Shown here in pieces: positions 1 through 5,536 of a stretch of DNA of 5,536 nt; the first letter of the stretch is position 1; each line of letters begins with the position of its first letter. The position numbers and the translations under genes were made by a program. Origin of the DNA: CAYGKP01 sp964350605 (lineage in GTDB: Bacteria; Bacteroidota; Bacteroidia; Cytophagales; JAAEPT01); contig CAYGKP010000166.1 of NCBI GenBank assembly GCA_964350605.1, positions 1-5,536 of the forward strand, in the 5' to 3' direction. The notes under the pieces are model-generated. The model was not told where the DNA came from, did no database searches, and was given only the letters and a program-made list of their open reading frames with translations.

Positions 1-1543
1 CCAGCAATGGTTCTGTCGGATGGAAGAACTCTCGAAGTTCGCCGTCGATGCAGTCCGCGGGGGCGACATCAAGATTTACCCCAGCCGCTTCGAGAACCTG
101 TACTACAGTTGGGCCGAGAATGTCCGTGACTGGTGCATCTCGCGCCAACTGTGGTGGGGCCACCGCATTCCCGCGTGGTACCTGCCGAGCGGCGAAACCG
201 TTGTGGCCAAAAACGAGGAAGAAGCCCTCGCAAAAGCCCAACAGATCGACCCAAAACTGACCCTGGCAGACCTCAAGCAAGATGAGGACGTGCTGGACAC
301 CTGGTTTTCCTCGTGGCTTTGGCCCATGTCTGTTTTTGATGGTGTTGATGATCCACAGAACCCTGAGGTTGAGAAGTTCTACCCCGTCAAGGTGTTGGTC
401 ACGGGCTTCGACATCATCTTCTTCTGGGTCATTCGCATGATCATGGCGGGTTATGAGCTGCGCGGCGAACGGCCGTTCGAGTCGGTGTATTTCACGGGCA
501 TGGTCCGCGACAAACAGGGCCGAAAGATGTCCAAGTCGCTCGGTAACTCGCCCGATCCGTTGGGCCTGATTGACACCTTCGGTGCTGACGGCGTCCGCGT
601 AGGCATGCTATTGTCGGCTCCGGCGGGCAATGACATTCTCTTCGACGAGAAACTCTGTGAGCAGGGCCGAAACTTTGCCAACAAACTCTGGAACGCATTC
701 CGTTTGGTCGAAGGCTGGGAGACGAAAGTAGGCGGTCAAGAACAACCATTAGCGGTCGCTTGGTTTGAGGCCCGGCTGGCCGAAGCCACCGCTGAAATCG
801 ATGCGCACTTCGAGACCTACCGCATCTCCGATGCGTTGATGACCGTCTACAAGCTGGTCTGGGATGACTTCTGCTCCTGGTACCTGGAAATGGCCAAGCC
901 GCCTTATGGCGACCCCATTGGTCCAAAGACGGCTCGGGCGACGCGCGGCTTCCTCGAAGCGGTCCTTAAGCTGCTGCATCCCTTCATGCCGTTCATTTCC
1001 GAGGAATTGTGGCAGCAACTGGAAGCACGGACAACCGACCAAGCCTTGATCGTGTCCGAGTGGCCAAGTGCCAAGGAGGCCGAACAATCCTTACTCAGCG
1101 AAGGCGCGTTTGTTCAACAGGCAATCACTGCGTTGCGCAACCTGCGCGCTCAAAAGAACCTGTCTCCCAAGGAGCCTTTGACCGTTCACCTCAAGAGCCA
1201 GCAACCGGAATTGTACGCCCGCTGGGCCCCCATTTTTCAGAGTTTGGCTGGGATTGAGTCCTTTACTGATGCGCCCCCACCCGCTGGGGCTGCGCCCACC
1301 ATCGTTGGTCCTGATGAGCTGCTCATTGCGTTGCCCGATGTCGACCTGGGGGCCGAAAAAGAGGCACTAGAGAAGGAATTGACTTACATGGAGGGCTTTC
1401 TTCAATCGGTCGAGAAGAAGCTTTCGAACGAACGATTTGTGAGTGGGGCACCTGCGCAAGTCCTTGAAAACGAGCGCAAGAAACAATCCGATGCCCAGGC
1501 CAAGATTTCGGCGATCAGAGCCAGCTTAGCCGCCATCGGCTGA
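1..1543 (+). CDS. valS: Valyl-tRNA synthetase, C-terminal part (5' end cut by window edge)
   Basis: Class I aminoacyl-tRNA synthetase that charges tRNA-Val with valine in the cytoplasm. The reading frame is already open at base 2 (QQWFCRM precedes the first ATG at 20), and QWF-R-M is a conserved internal ValRS stretch, so that ATG is not the start. About 510 of an expected 870 or so residues are present; the HIGH motif and most of the editing domain lie upstream. Visible landmarks: the RDWCISRQLWWGHRIPAW block (125-178), LDTWFSSWLWP, VTGFDIIFFW, the ATP-binding KMSKS loop (524-538), the anticodon-binding helical domain with HPFMPFISEELWQ (about 977-1015), and a charged C-terminal coiled-coil arm (about 1346-1536) that contacts tRNA. 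The insert before LDTWFSS has no cysteines, as in Bacteroidota enzymes. The frame is intact to the TGA. The identification is very secure. Confidence 0.97.
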   Translation, partial: QQWFCRMEELSKFAVDAVRGGDIKIYPSRFENLYYSWAENVRDWCISRQLWWGHRIPAWYLPSGETVVAKNEEEALAKAQQIDPKLTLADLKQDEDVLDTWFSSWLWPMSVFDGVDDPQNPEVEKFYPVKVLVTGFDIIFFWVIRMIMAGYELRGERPFESVYFTGMVRDKQGRKMSKSLGNSPDPLGLIDTFGADGVRVGMLLSAPAGNDILFDEKLCEQGRNFANKLWNAFRLVEGWETKVGGQEQPLAVAWFEARLAEATAEIDAHFETYRISDALMTVYKLVWDDFCSWYLEMAKPPYGDPIGPKTARATRGFLEAVLKLLHPFMPFISEELWQQLEARTTDQALIVSEWPSAKEAEQSLLSEGAFVQQAITALRNLRAQKNLSPKEPLTVHLKSQQPELYARWAPIFQSLAGIESFTDAPPPAGAAPTIVGPDELLIALPDVDLGAEKEALEKELTYMEGFLQSVEKKLSNERFVSGAPAQVLENERKKQSDAQAKISAIRASLAAIG

Positions 1544-1599
1544 GCTGATACCTGCAAGTGAATGGTTTTTCTTACCTTCCTTCAAAACCGACCAAGTCT

Positions 1600-2574
1600 A
1601 TGATGGGGATGAATCGTGTGTTGTTTGCCGCTCTATTGAGCGTCTTGTTCGTGGGGGTAGCTGTGGAGCCTGTGATGGCCCAGAACCCGAAATCGACCAA
1701 GAAGTACAAAAAGAAGCGCAAGAAGCTAAAGAACAGAAAGGAGTCGTCTACCTACGTTCACTACAGCCGTTTTGACAAAGACGGTGACGGTGTCCAGGAT
1801 TACTACGACCACTGTCCTGCGACCCCCAAGGGACAGGTGGTAACCACCTTTGGCTGTCCTCCTGATACGGACGGTGATGGCCTGTATGATTACGAAGATG
1901 GTTGCCCCAGCGAACCAGGACCCAAAGTCAACAAAGGGTGCCCGTACGCGGACCGCGATGGTGATGGGATTTTGGATATCGACGACCGATGTCCCGATAC
2001 CCCGGGGGAAAAGAAATGGTTTGGGTGCATCGACAAAGACGGTGACGGCATTCCCGATTACAGCGACAAATGCCCCGATGTGCCTGGAATTCCCGGCCTG
2101 CAAGGTTGTCCCCCCGAAGCGGGTGATGCCGATAAGGATGGCGTGCTTGACGATGTTGACAAGTGCCCATTGACCCCTGGGGTTGCGTCCAACCACGGTT
2201 GCCCGGAGTTGAAGCCTGAGGAGAAAGAAGCGATACAAGATGCCTTCAACAACCTTCTCTTCGAGACAGGGAAGGACATCATCCAGCCCTCCTCGTACCC
2301 CTCACTCAACAAGCTGGCGACCGTCATGATCAACAACCCCGGTAATCACCTGCTGATCGAAGGGCATACCGATGATGTGGGCGACCACGATTCAAACATG
2401 GACCTCTCCGAGCGTCGGGCCAAGGCGGTGCGCAACTACTTGGTCACGCGCCGTGTATCGGATGCCCGTATTGAGGCGAAGGGATACGGTGAGACCAAGC
2501 CTGTGGCGAGTAACGATACGCCAGATGGTCGTCAGAAAAACCGTCGTGTGGAGTTCACGCTCTACTACGAGTAG
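1600..2574 (+). CDS. OmpA-family protein with five thrombospondin type 3 repeats and a polybasic N-terminal tract
   Basis: Exported envelope protein of 324 residues, expected to bind peptidoglycan. I chose the ATG at 1600 because a normal signal peptide follows (hydrophobic core about 7-20, likely cleavage VMA/QNP after residue 27). ATGs at 1603 and 1609 are equally possible, and the GTG at 1558 would put 14 polar residues in front. There is no lipobox cysteine. After the signal come a lysine/arginine tract (residues 31-47, 12 of 17 basic) and five DxDxDGxxD-type calcium-binding repeats (residues 59-190), each ending in CP and followed by a linker with a second cysteine. An OmpA C-terminal domain spans about 218-321. 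Its diaminopimelate-binding residues are present: D258 in GHTDD and R273 in the N-x2-LS-x2-RA motif. No region is long enough for a beta-barrel. The gene lies 56 bp after valS with no terminator seen between them, so read-through is possible. The exact role is unknown. Confidence 0.93.
   Translation: MMGMNRVLFAALLSVLFVGVAVEPVMAQNPKSTKKYKKKRKKLKNRKESSTYVHYSRFDKDGDGVQDYYDHCPATPKGQVVTTFGCPPDTDGDGLYDYEDGCPSEPGPKVNKGCPYADRDGDGILDIDDRCPDTPGEKKWFGCIDKDGDGIPDYSDKCPDVPGIPGLQGCPPEAGDADKDGVLDDVDKCPLTPGVASNHGCPELKPEEKEAIQDAFNNLLFETGKDIIQPSSYPSLNKLATVMINNPGNHLLIEGHTDDVGDHDSNMDLSERRAKAVRNYLVTRRVSDARIEAKGYGETKPVASNDTPDGRQKNRRVEFTLYYE
1774..2202 (+). repeat. Five thrombospondin type 3 (calcium-binding) repeats within the OmpA-family gene
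   Basis: Five 15-residue units start at residues 59, 89, 118, 145 and 176 of the protein (counted from the ATG at 1600). Each fits D-x-D-x-D-G-x-x-D-x-x-D-x-C-P, with spacing of 27-31 residues. The fifth is the most divergent (DADKDG instead of D-x-DGDG). Linkers each carry one further cysteine in a GCP or GC context (residues 86, 114, 143, 170, 201), making ten cysteines in total. In known TSP3 proteins the aspartates bind calcium and the cysteines form disulfides; here that is inferred. Units 1 and 4 share an identical 17-base stretch (1774-1790 and 2032-2048). Confidence 0.92.
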
Positions 2575-2608
2575 GTTAGGCTCAAAGCATCGAAATGACT
2601 TCAAAAAG

Positions 2609-2637
2609 GAAAGGCCAGCTCGTAGAGCTGGCCTTTC
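2609..2637. terminator. Bidirectional intrinsic terminator between converging genes
   Basis: A perfect 13-bp inverted repeat (2609-2621 and 2625-2637) with a 3-base loop, containing the palindromic core GGCCAGCTC/GAGCTGGCC. It starts 34 bases after the OmpA-family stop and, on the other strand, 25 bases after the E2 stop. On the - strand the stem is followed by CC and a run of five T (2607-2603), a good U-tract for E2. On the + strand only the TTTCTC at the stem's end is T-rich, so termination of the OmpA-family transcript may be weaker or rely on the hairpin alone. Confidence 0.88.
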
Positions 2638-2662
2638 TCGTTGGGGGCTGAGTTGTGGTGGC

Positions 2663-4087
2663 CTAGTGGAAGGGGTCCCGGGTCGAGTCGAACTTTTCAA
2701 GGTAGTCAGCTACGCGGCGCACGAACATGCCACCTAGCGCGCCGTCGATCACTCGGTGATCGTAGGTATGCGAGAGGAACATCTGGTGGCGGATGCCGAT
2801 CACATCCCCTTGTGGGGTCGAAATGACTGCAGGCTTCTTGACCACCGCACCGAGTGCCAGGATGGCGCACTGCGGTTGGTTGATGATTGGCGTGCCCAGG
2901 ACGTTGCCAAAGCTACCGATGTTGCTGATCGAGTAGGTGCCGCCCTCTAAGTCGGTGGGTTTCAACTTACCAGCACGAGCCCGCTTGGCCAAATCGTTGA
3001 CCTGGCGGGTGAGGCCCACGATGTTCAAGTCGTCGGCGTGCTTGATGACGGGCACTACTAGGTTGCCGTTGGGCAGTGCGACGGCCAGGCCGACGTTGAT
3101 TTGTTTCTTGACGATGATGGTCGTGTCCTGCACCGAGATGTTGACCATCGGGAAGTCCTTGATCGCCTTGATGACCGCCTCGACAAACAAGGGGGTCAGT
3201 GTCAGGGTCAGGCCCTCGCGGTCCATGAAGGCCTGCTTGTACTTGCCGCGCCAGGAGACCATGGCACTCACGTCCGCCTCGACAAACGAGCTGACGTGTG
3301 CAGAAATGCGCTTGGAGGCCAGCATGCGCTCGGAGATGATCTTGCGCATGCGGTCCATCTCGACGAGCTCGTAGGCGCCTGTATAGCCTTGCAGGTTGAT
3401 CTCTTTGGCGGCGGGGGCGTCCTCGTCTGGCTCCAGGCCTTCGGCTTGTGCGGCGGCACGTTCAATGACGTCAGAGAGGCGGGAGGTGGGCTCCTCGTCG
3501 GTGCGCATTTCCAGGTGGGCATCCGAAATGTCGACGCGAACTTCGCTTCGGGTCTTCAGGTAGGAGAGGACGTCTTCCTTGGTCACGCGGCCTTCCTTAC
3601 CCGAACCTTCGATGTCTTCCAACTCCGAGAGTGAAATGCCCTCCCGGCGGGCAATGGTCATCACAAGTGGCGAGAAGAAGCCACTGCGGTTGCCGCCGTT
3701 TTCCTTCTTGGGTTTTGCGGCAGAGACGGGCGCAGGCGCTGGTTTTGCCTGTGGTGTTGGCGTGGCAGGTGCTTGTTTGGGAGCAGGGGTGACGATCGGG
3801 GCCGCAGCGGCGGTCTCTGCCTTGGGTGCAGGTTTCACTTCTCCTGCGTTAGTCTCGATGATGGCGATGGGTACATCAACAGCCACCACGGTTCCCGCCT
3901 CGGCGAGAATCTCGACCAGCGTCCCGTCCATTGGCGAGGGGATGTCGGTGTCGACCTTATCGGTCGCAACCTCCAAAAGAGGTTCGTCTTCCGCCACCCG
4001 GTCGCCCGGTTGTTTCAGCCATTGGAGGATGGTGCCCTCCATGACGCTTTCCCCCATACGGGGCATTCGAATTTCTTGTCGCGCCAT
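2663..4087 (-). CDS. Dihydrolipoamide acyltransferase (E2) of a 2-oxo acid dehydrogenase complex
   Basis: Core subunit that moves an acyl group from E1 to coenzyme A through a lipoyl arm; cytoplasmic. The start is ATG 4087 (MARQEIRMPRMGES), where homology to lipoyl domains begins. An in-frame ATG at 4141 would add 18 residues without family character and cover the promoter region. The product has 474 residues. Order: lipoyl domain about 3-78, with lipoyl lysine K44 in ATDKVDT; Ala/Pro/Lys-rich flexible linker about 84-127; E1/E3-binding domain about 137-177 (FFSPLVMTIARREG to GRVTKEDV); acidic linker about 182-236; catalytic domain about 237-466, with the H-x3-D-G signature (H444, D448, G449). 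All key residues are present. The substrate is not certain: overall form fits Bacteroidota enzymes usually assigned to branched-chain 2-oxo acids, but pyruvate or 2-oxoglutarate cannot be excluded. No E1 or E3 gene is adjacent, and the gene seems to be transcribed alone. Confidence 0.95.
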   Translation of the reverse strand: MARQEIRMPRMGESVMEGTILQWLKQPGDRVAEDEPLLEVATDKVDTDIPSPMDGTLVEILAEAGTVVAVDVPIAIIETNAGEVKPAPKAETAAAAPIVTPAPKQAPATPTPQAKPAPAPVSAAKPKKENGGNRSGFFSPLVMTIARREGISLSELEDIEGSGKEGRVTKEDVLSYLKTRSEVRVDISDAHLEMRTDEEPTSRLSDVIERAAAQAEGLEPDEDAPAAKEINLQGYTGAYELVEMDRMRKIISERMLASKRISAHVSSFVEADVSAMVSWRGKYKQAFMDREGLTLTLTPLFVEAVIKAIKDFPMVNISVQDTTIIVKKQINVGLAVALPNGNLVVPVIKHADDLNIVGLTRQVNDLAKRARAGKLKPTDLEGGTYSISNIGSFGNVLGTPIINQPQCAILALGAVVKKPAVISTPQGDVIGIRHQMFLSHTYDHRVIDGALGGMFVRRVADYLEKFDSTRDPFH

Positions 4088-4098
4088 ACCTTGGTTGG

Positions 4099-4106
4099 CA
4101 AAGATA
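4099..4106 (-). promoter_or_regulatory. Candidate Bacteroidota -7 promoter element (TATCTTTG) for the E2 gene
   Basis: On the - strand the sequence reads TATCTTTG, an exact match to the TAnnTTTG element used by the Bacteroidota primary sigma factor. It ends 11 bases before the ATG at 4087, so transcription would start only a few bases before the start codon and give a very short leader. No good TTG is found at the usual -33 spacing, which lowers confidence. No usable Shine-Dalgarno sequence precedes the ATG, as is normal for the phylum. Confidence 0.5.
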
Positions 4107-4110
4107 GGGG

Positions 4111-4141
4111 TTGACCGAGAACACCACGCGTTATCGGTCAA
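4111..4141. promoter_or_regulatory. Inverted repeat TTGACCGA-N15-TCGGTCAA, possible operator in the divergent region
   Basis: Two perfect 8-base arms (4111-4118 and 4134-4141) are separated by 15 bases, with arm centres 23 bp apart, roughly two helical turns. The repeat lies just upstream of the TATCTTTG element, where the -33 region of the E2 promoter would be, and 75 bp before the secreted-protein start. The geometry would suit a dimeric regulator controlling one or both divergent genes. No regulator can be named from the sequence, and a chance match is possible. Confidence 0.35.
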
Positions 4142-4183
4142 TTGCCTTCAATCGAAGCTCTGGTACGGGTTTTGCCTATCGCT

Positions 4184-4191
4184 TATCTTAC
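4184..4191 (+). promoter_or_regulatory. Weak candidate -7 element (TATCTTAC) for the secreted-protein gene
   Basis: TATCTTAC matches TAnnTTTG at four of its six fixed positions and ends 25 bases before the ATG at 4217. A TTG at the right distance upstream was not found. The stretch after it (ACAAATACATAA) is AT-rich and could be a leader. It is the best + strand candidate in the divergent region, but weak. Confidence 0.22.
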
Positions 4192-4216
4192 CAACAAATA
4201 CATAACCCTTCCCCCA

Positions 4217-4639
4217 ATGAAAAAGACACTACTTCTCCTGGTCCTCCTGGTCAGCGCCTCGATGGCCGCCTATGCCCAAAAGGGCCAAGTTTGGCCGACC
4301 ATTAACCGGACCGACATGCAATTCGACGAGGCTGGCGAGCTGACCTACGAAAGCGATGCCAAGGACTATAACAGCTACTTTCTGTTCATCGACAACAACT
4401 CGTTCGTGCATTGCACCGAAACGATTACCAGTCTGTATAAAATTCTCGAGCGCGACGAGCAGGAGAATTACACCGACTTCATCGTTGTGAGCGAGGCCGA
4501 GAACCAATACACCTTCCGTTTCTCGTTCGACGAGTATGCGGTGGTCATCCTTTCGAAGGATCAAACCTTTGGGGTCTACATGGAAGCCATGGAGCCTTAC
4601 GAGTCGCGCGCGCTCAAAGCACTGCCCGAGAAAAAGTAG
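4217..4639 (+). CDS. Small secreted protein of unknown function
   Basis: 140 residues; I do not recognise the family. The start is ATG 4217 because a textbook signal peptide follows: MKKT, a Leu/Val core (residues 5-12), and an AYA/QKG cleavage site after residue 20. The in-frame ATG at 4142 would bury this signal behind 25 residues. The mature part of about 120 residues is acidic, rich in Asp, Glu and Tyr, with one cysteine (C66), so there is no internal disulfide and no lipobox. Alternating stretches such as YNSYFLFIDN, QYTFRFSFDE and YAVVILSK suggest a small beta-rich fold (inference). No second membrane segment is seen. The protein is probably periplasmic or secreted. It is divergent from the E2 gene and converges with cinA, 4 bases between stops. 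It has its own strong terminator downstream, which supports it being a real transcribed gene. Confidence 0.85.
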   Translation: MKKTLLLLVLLVSASMAAYAQKGQVWPTINRTDMQFDEAGELTYESDAKDYNSYFLFIDNNSFVHCTETITSLYKILERDEQENYTDFIVVSEAENQYTFRFSFDEYAVVILSKDQTFGVYMEAMEPYESRALKALPEKK

Positions 4640-4643
4640 GTCG

Positions 4644-5536
4644 TTACTTGATCAACTCGCGACGCAGCAGGTCCAATGCGATAGTGGCCGTGATCGCGAT
4701 GTTGTTTTCTCTGGAAGAACCCAGACGCAGCCCGAGCGTCTGGGTTTTTTTCGGCCCAGCCAAGGCGAGCCAAATGGTGCCCACGGGTTTTTCTTCCGTG
4801 CCGCCATCTGGCCCCGCGATGCCGCTGGTCGCCAGGGCGTAGTCGGTTTTCAGTTTTTTGCGAGCCCCTTCGGCCATGGCCTTCACAACGCTTTCGCTAA
4901 CCGCGCCATTCTTGGAAATTAAGACTTTCGGGACCTTAAGATTTTTTGTCTTGACCTGATTGGCGTAGGCGATGATGCTGCCCACGAAATAGGCCGAGCT
5001 GCCCGGAACGCTGGTCAGGCGGTGGGCGAGGTAGCCACCCGTACAACTCTCGGCGGTGGAAATGGTCGCACCCCTAGCCTTGAGCAGTTGGCCGACCAGG
5101 TTTTCAATCTCCAGGTTGCCCTCGCCATAGATCGAGTCGCCCAGGACTTCTTGAATCTGCTCGGCAACCCCGTCAATTTCTTTCTCGAGTGTGGTTGGGT
5201 CCGCGCCCAGCGCGGTGATGCGCAGACGTACCTGCGCAAGGCTCGGTAGGTAGGCCAGCTTGATGTGCGCGGGCAGGCCGCTTTCGATTTCCGAAATGCG
5301 CTCGGCGATTTCCGATTCAGGCAGGCCGATGGTCCGCAGTATGCGGTAGCGGATCGTCGCACCCGCTTGCTGCTCGAGCATGGCGGGCAAAATGCCTTCG
5401 GTCATTAGGGCTTTCATCTCGTAGGGCACACCCGGCAACGAAATGGCCACTGCTTTGCCCAGCTCCAACCACATGCCAGGGGCCGTCCCCCGCGGATTGC
5501 GGAGCAGCCGCGCGCCGTCCGGCATCTGCGCCTGTT
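4644..5536 (-). CDS. cinA: CinA-family protein (nicotinamide-nucleotide amidohydrolase), N-terminus cut by window edge
   Basis: CinA proteins deamidate nicotinamide mononucleotide in the NAD salvage cycle; many also carry a molybdopterin-binding-like domain linked to ADP-ribose pyrophosphatase activity. The reading frame stays open to the right edge (QAQ precedes the ATG at 5525), and conserved sequence such as NPRGTAPG and LPGVPYEMK follows at once, so 5525 is not the start. About 296 of an expected 410-420 residues are visible. Numbered from the internal Met at 5525: the end of the MoaB/MogA-like domain (1-55), the CinA KH-like linker domain (about 58-135), then the amidohydrolase domain (about 139-293) with TAESCTGG (5034-5057), NGAVSESVV, and SGIAGPDGG plus EKPVGT (4776-4826). 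The frame is intact and ends at TAA. It carries an antisense terminator for the opposing gene in codons 259-270. No clear terminator of its own is seen. Confidence 0.96.
   Translation of the reverse strand, partial: QAQMPDGARLLRNPRGTAPGMWLELGKAVAISLPGVPYEMKALMTEGILPAMLEQQAGATIRYRILRTIGLPESEIAERISEIESGLPAHIKLAYLPSLAQVRLRITALGADPTTLEKEIDGVAEQIQEVLGDSIYGEGNLEIENLVGQLLKARGATISTAESCTGGYLAHRLTSVPGSSAYFVGSIIAYANQVKTKNLKVPKVLISKNGAVSESVVKAMAEGARKKLKTDYALATSGIAGPDGGTEEKPVGTIWLALAGPKKTQTLGLRLGSSRENNIAITATIALDLLRRELIK
4718..4751 (+). terminator. Intrinsic terminator of the small secreted-protein gene, embedded in cinA
   Basis: A perfect 11-bp stem (AACCCAGACGC at 4718-4728 and GCGTCTGGGTT at 4736-4746) has a 7-base loop and runs straight into seven T (4745-4751). 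It lies 78 bases after the stop at 4639 and faces the + strand only: on the - strand the stem is followed by CTTCCAG, with no U-tract. It overlaps codons 259-270 of cinA, where the T run is read as two AAA lysine codons. Confidence 0.88.

Noticed and set aside
1564..1589. GGTTTT/AAAACC inverted repeat after valS
   Set aside because: Six base pairs with a 14-base loop and no following T-run; not convincing as a terminator or operator.
1558..1599. GTG at 1558 as the start of the OmpA-family gene
   Set aside because: It would place 14 polar residues before a normal signal peptide that begins naturally at the ATGs at 1600-1609.
1544..1599. Promoter for the OmpA-family gene in the gap after valS
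   Set aside because: The only TAnnTTTG-like string (TACCTTCC) is a partial match with no TTG at the right distance. The true promoter may lie inside valS or the gene may be co-transcribed.
1726..2238. 170-residue open frame on - opposite the TSP3 repeats
   Set aside because: Val/Thr/Ile-rich periodic sequence is simply the antisense of the Asp/Gly repeat codons. The + strand gene has clear domains.
4088..4141. ATG at 4141 as the start of the E2 gene
   Set aside because: The added 18 residues have no lipoyl-domain character and would cover the TATCTTTG element and the inverted repeat.
3579..4205. 208-residue open frame on + opposite the E2 gene
   Set aside because: It is antisense to the lipoyl domain and the Ala/Pro-rich linker of a clear E2 gene. 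Its composition (Ala/Gly/Ser-rich) is what the GC-rich antisense of that linker gives, and it has no domain or start signal.
4142..4216. ATG at 4142 as the start of the small secreted protein
   Set aside because: It would put 25 residues ahead of a complete signal peptide beginning at 4217.
4631..4649. Possible intrinsic terminator of cinA on - (AAGTA/TACTT stem plus T5)
   Set aside because: The stem is only 5 bp and mostly A-T, and it includes the cinA stop codon. It is too weak to call as a terminator.

Overview
The window looks like chromosomal housekeeping DNA from a member of the Bacteroidota with fairly high GC. Three things point there. The valyl-tRNA synthetase has the Bacteroidota-type insert before its LDTWFSS motif, with no zinc-binding cysteines. 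The OmpA-family protein combines thrombospondin type 3 repeats with a peptidoglycan-binding domain, which is common in that phylum. One intergenic region carries a TAnnTTTG element, and clear Shine-Dalgarno sequences are missing. I could not narrow it to a genus. I saw no mobile element, CRISPR array, tRNA or rRNA, and nothing that looks like a defence or secondary-metabolite system.

Layout from left to right: (1) the 3' part of valS on +, cut by the left edge; (2) an OmpA-family secreted protein on +, with five calcium-binding repeats and no membrane barrel; (3) a 13-bp hairpin terminator shared by two converging genes; (4) on -, the E2 acyltransferase of a 2-oxo acid dehydrogenase complex, apparently transcribed alone; (5) a divergent promoter region of about 130 bp with a TATCTTTG element and an 8-bp inverted repeat; (6) on +, a 140-residue secreted protein of unknown function; (7) on -, a cinA-type gene (competence/damage-inducible protein, nicotinamide-nucleotide amidohydrolase) cut by the right edge. 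Genes 6 and 7 converge with only 4 bases between their stop codons. The strong terminator for gene 6 lies inside the coding sequence of cinA.

The genes do not form one pathway. They cover translation (valS), envelope structure (ompA-like), central or branched-chain oxo-acid metabolism (E2), an unknown export-targeted product, and NAD-cycle metabolite repair (cinA). Almost all of the sequence is coding. The most interesting signals are the envelope protein's barrel-less architecture with a polybasic tract, the embedded terminator, the divergent operator-like repeat, and the unidentified small secreted protein.
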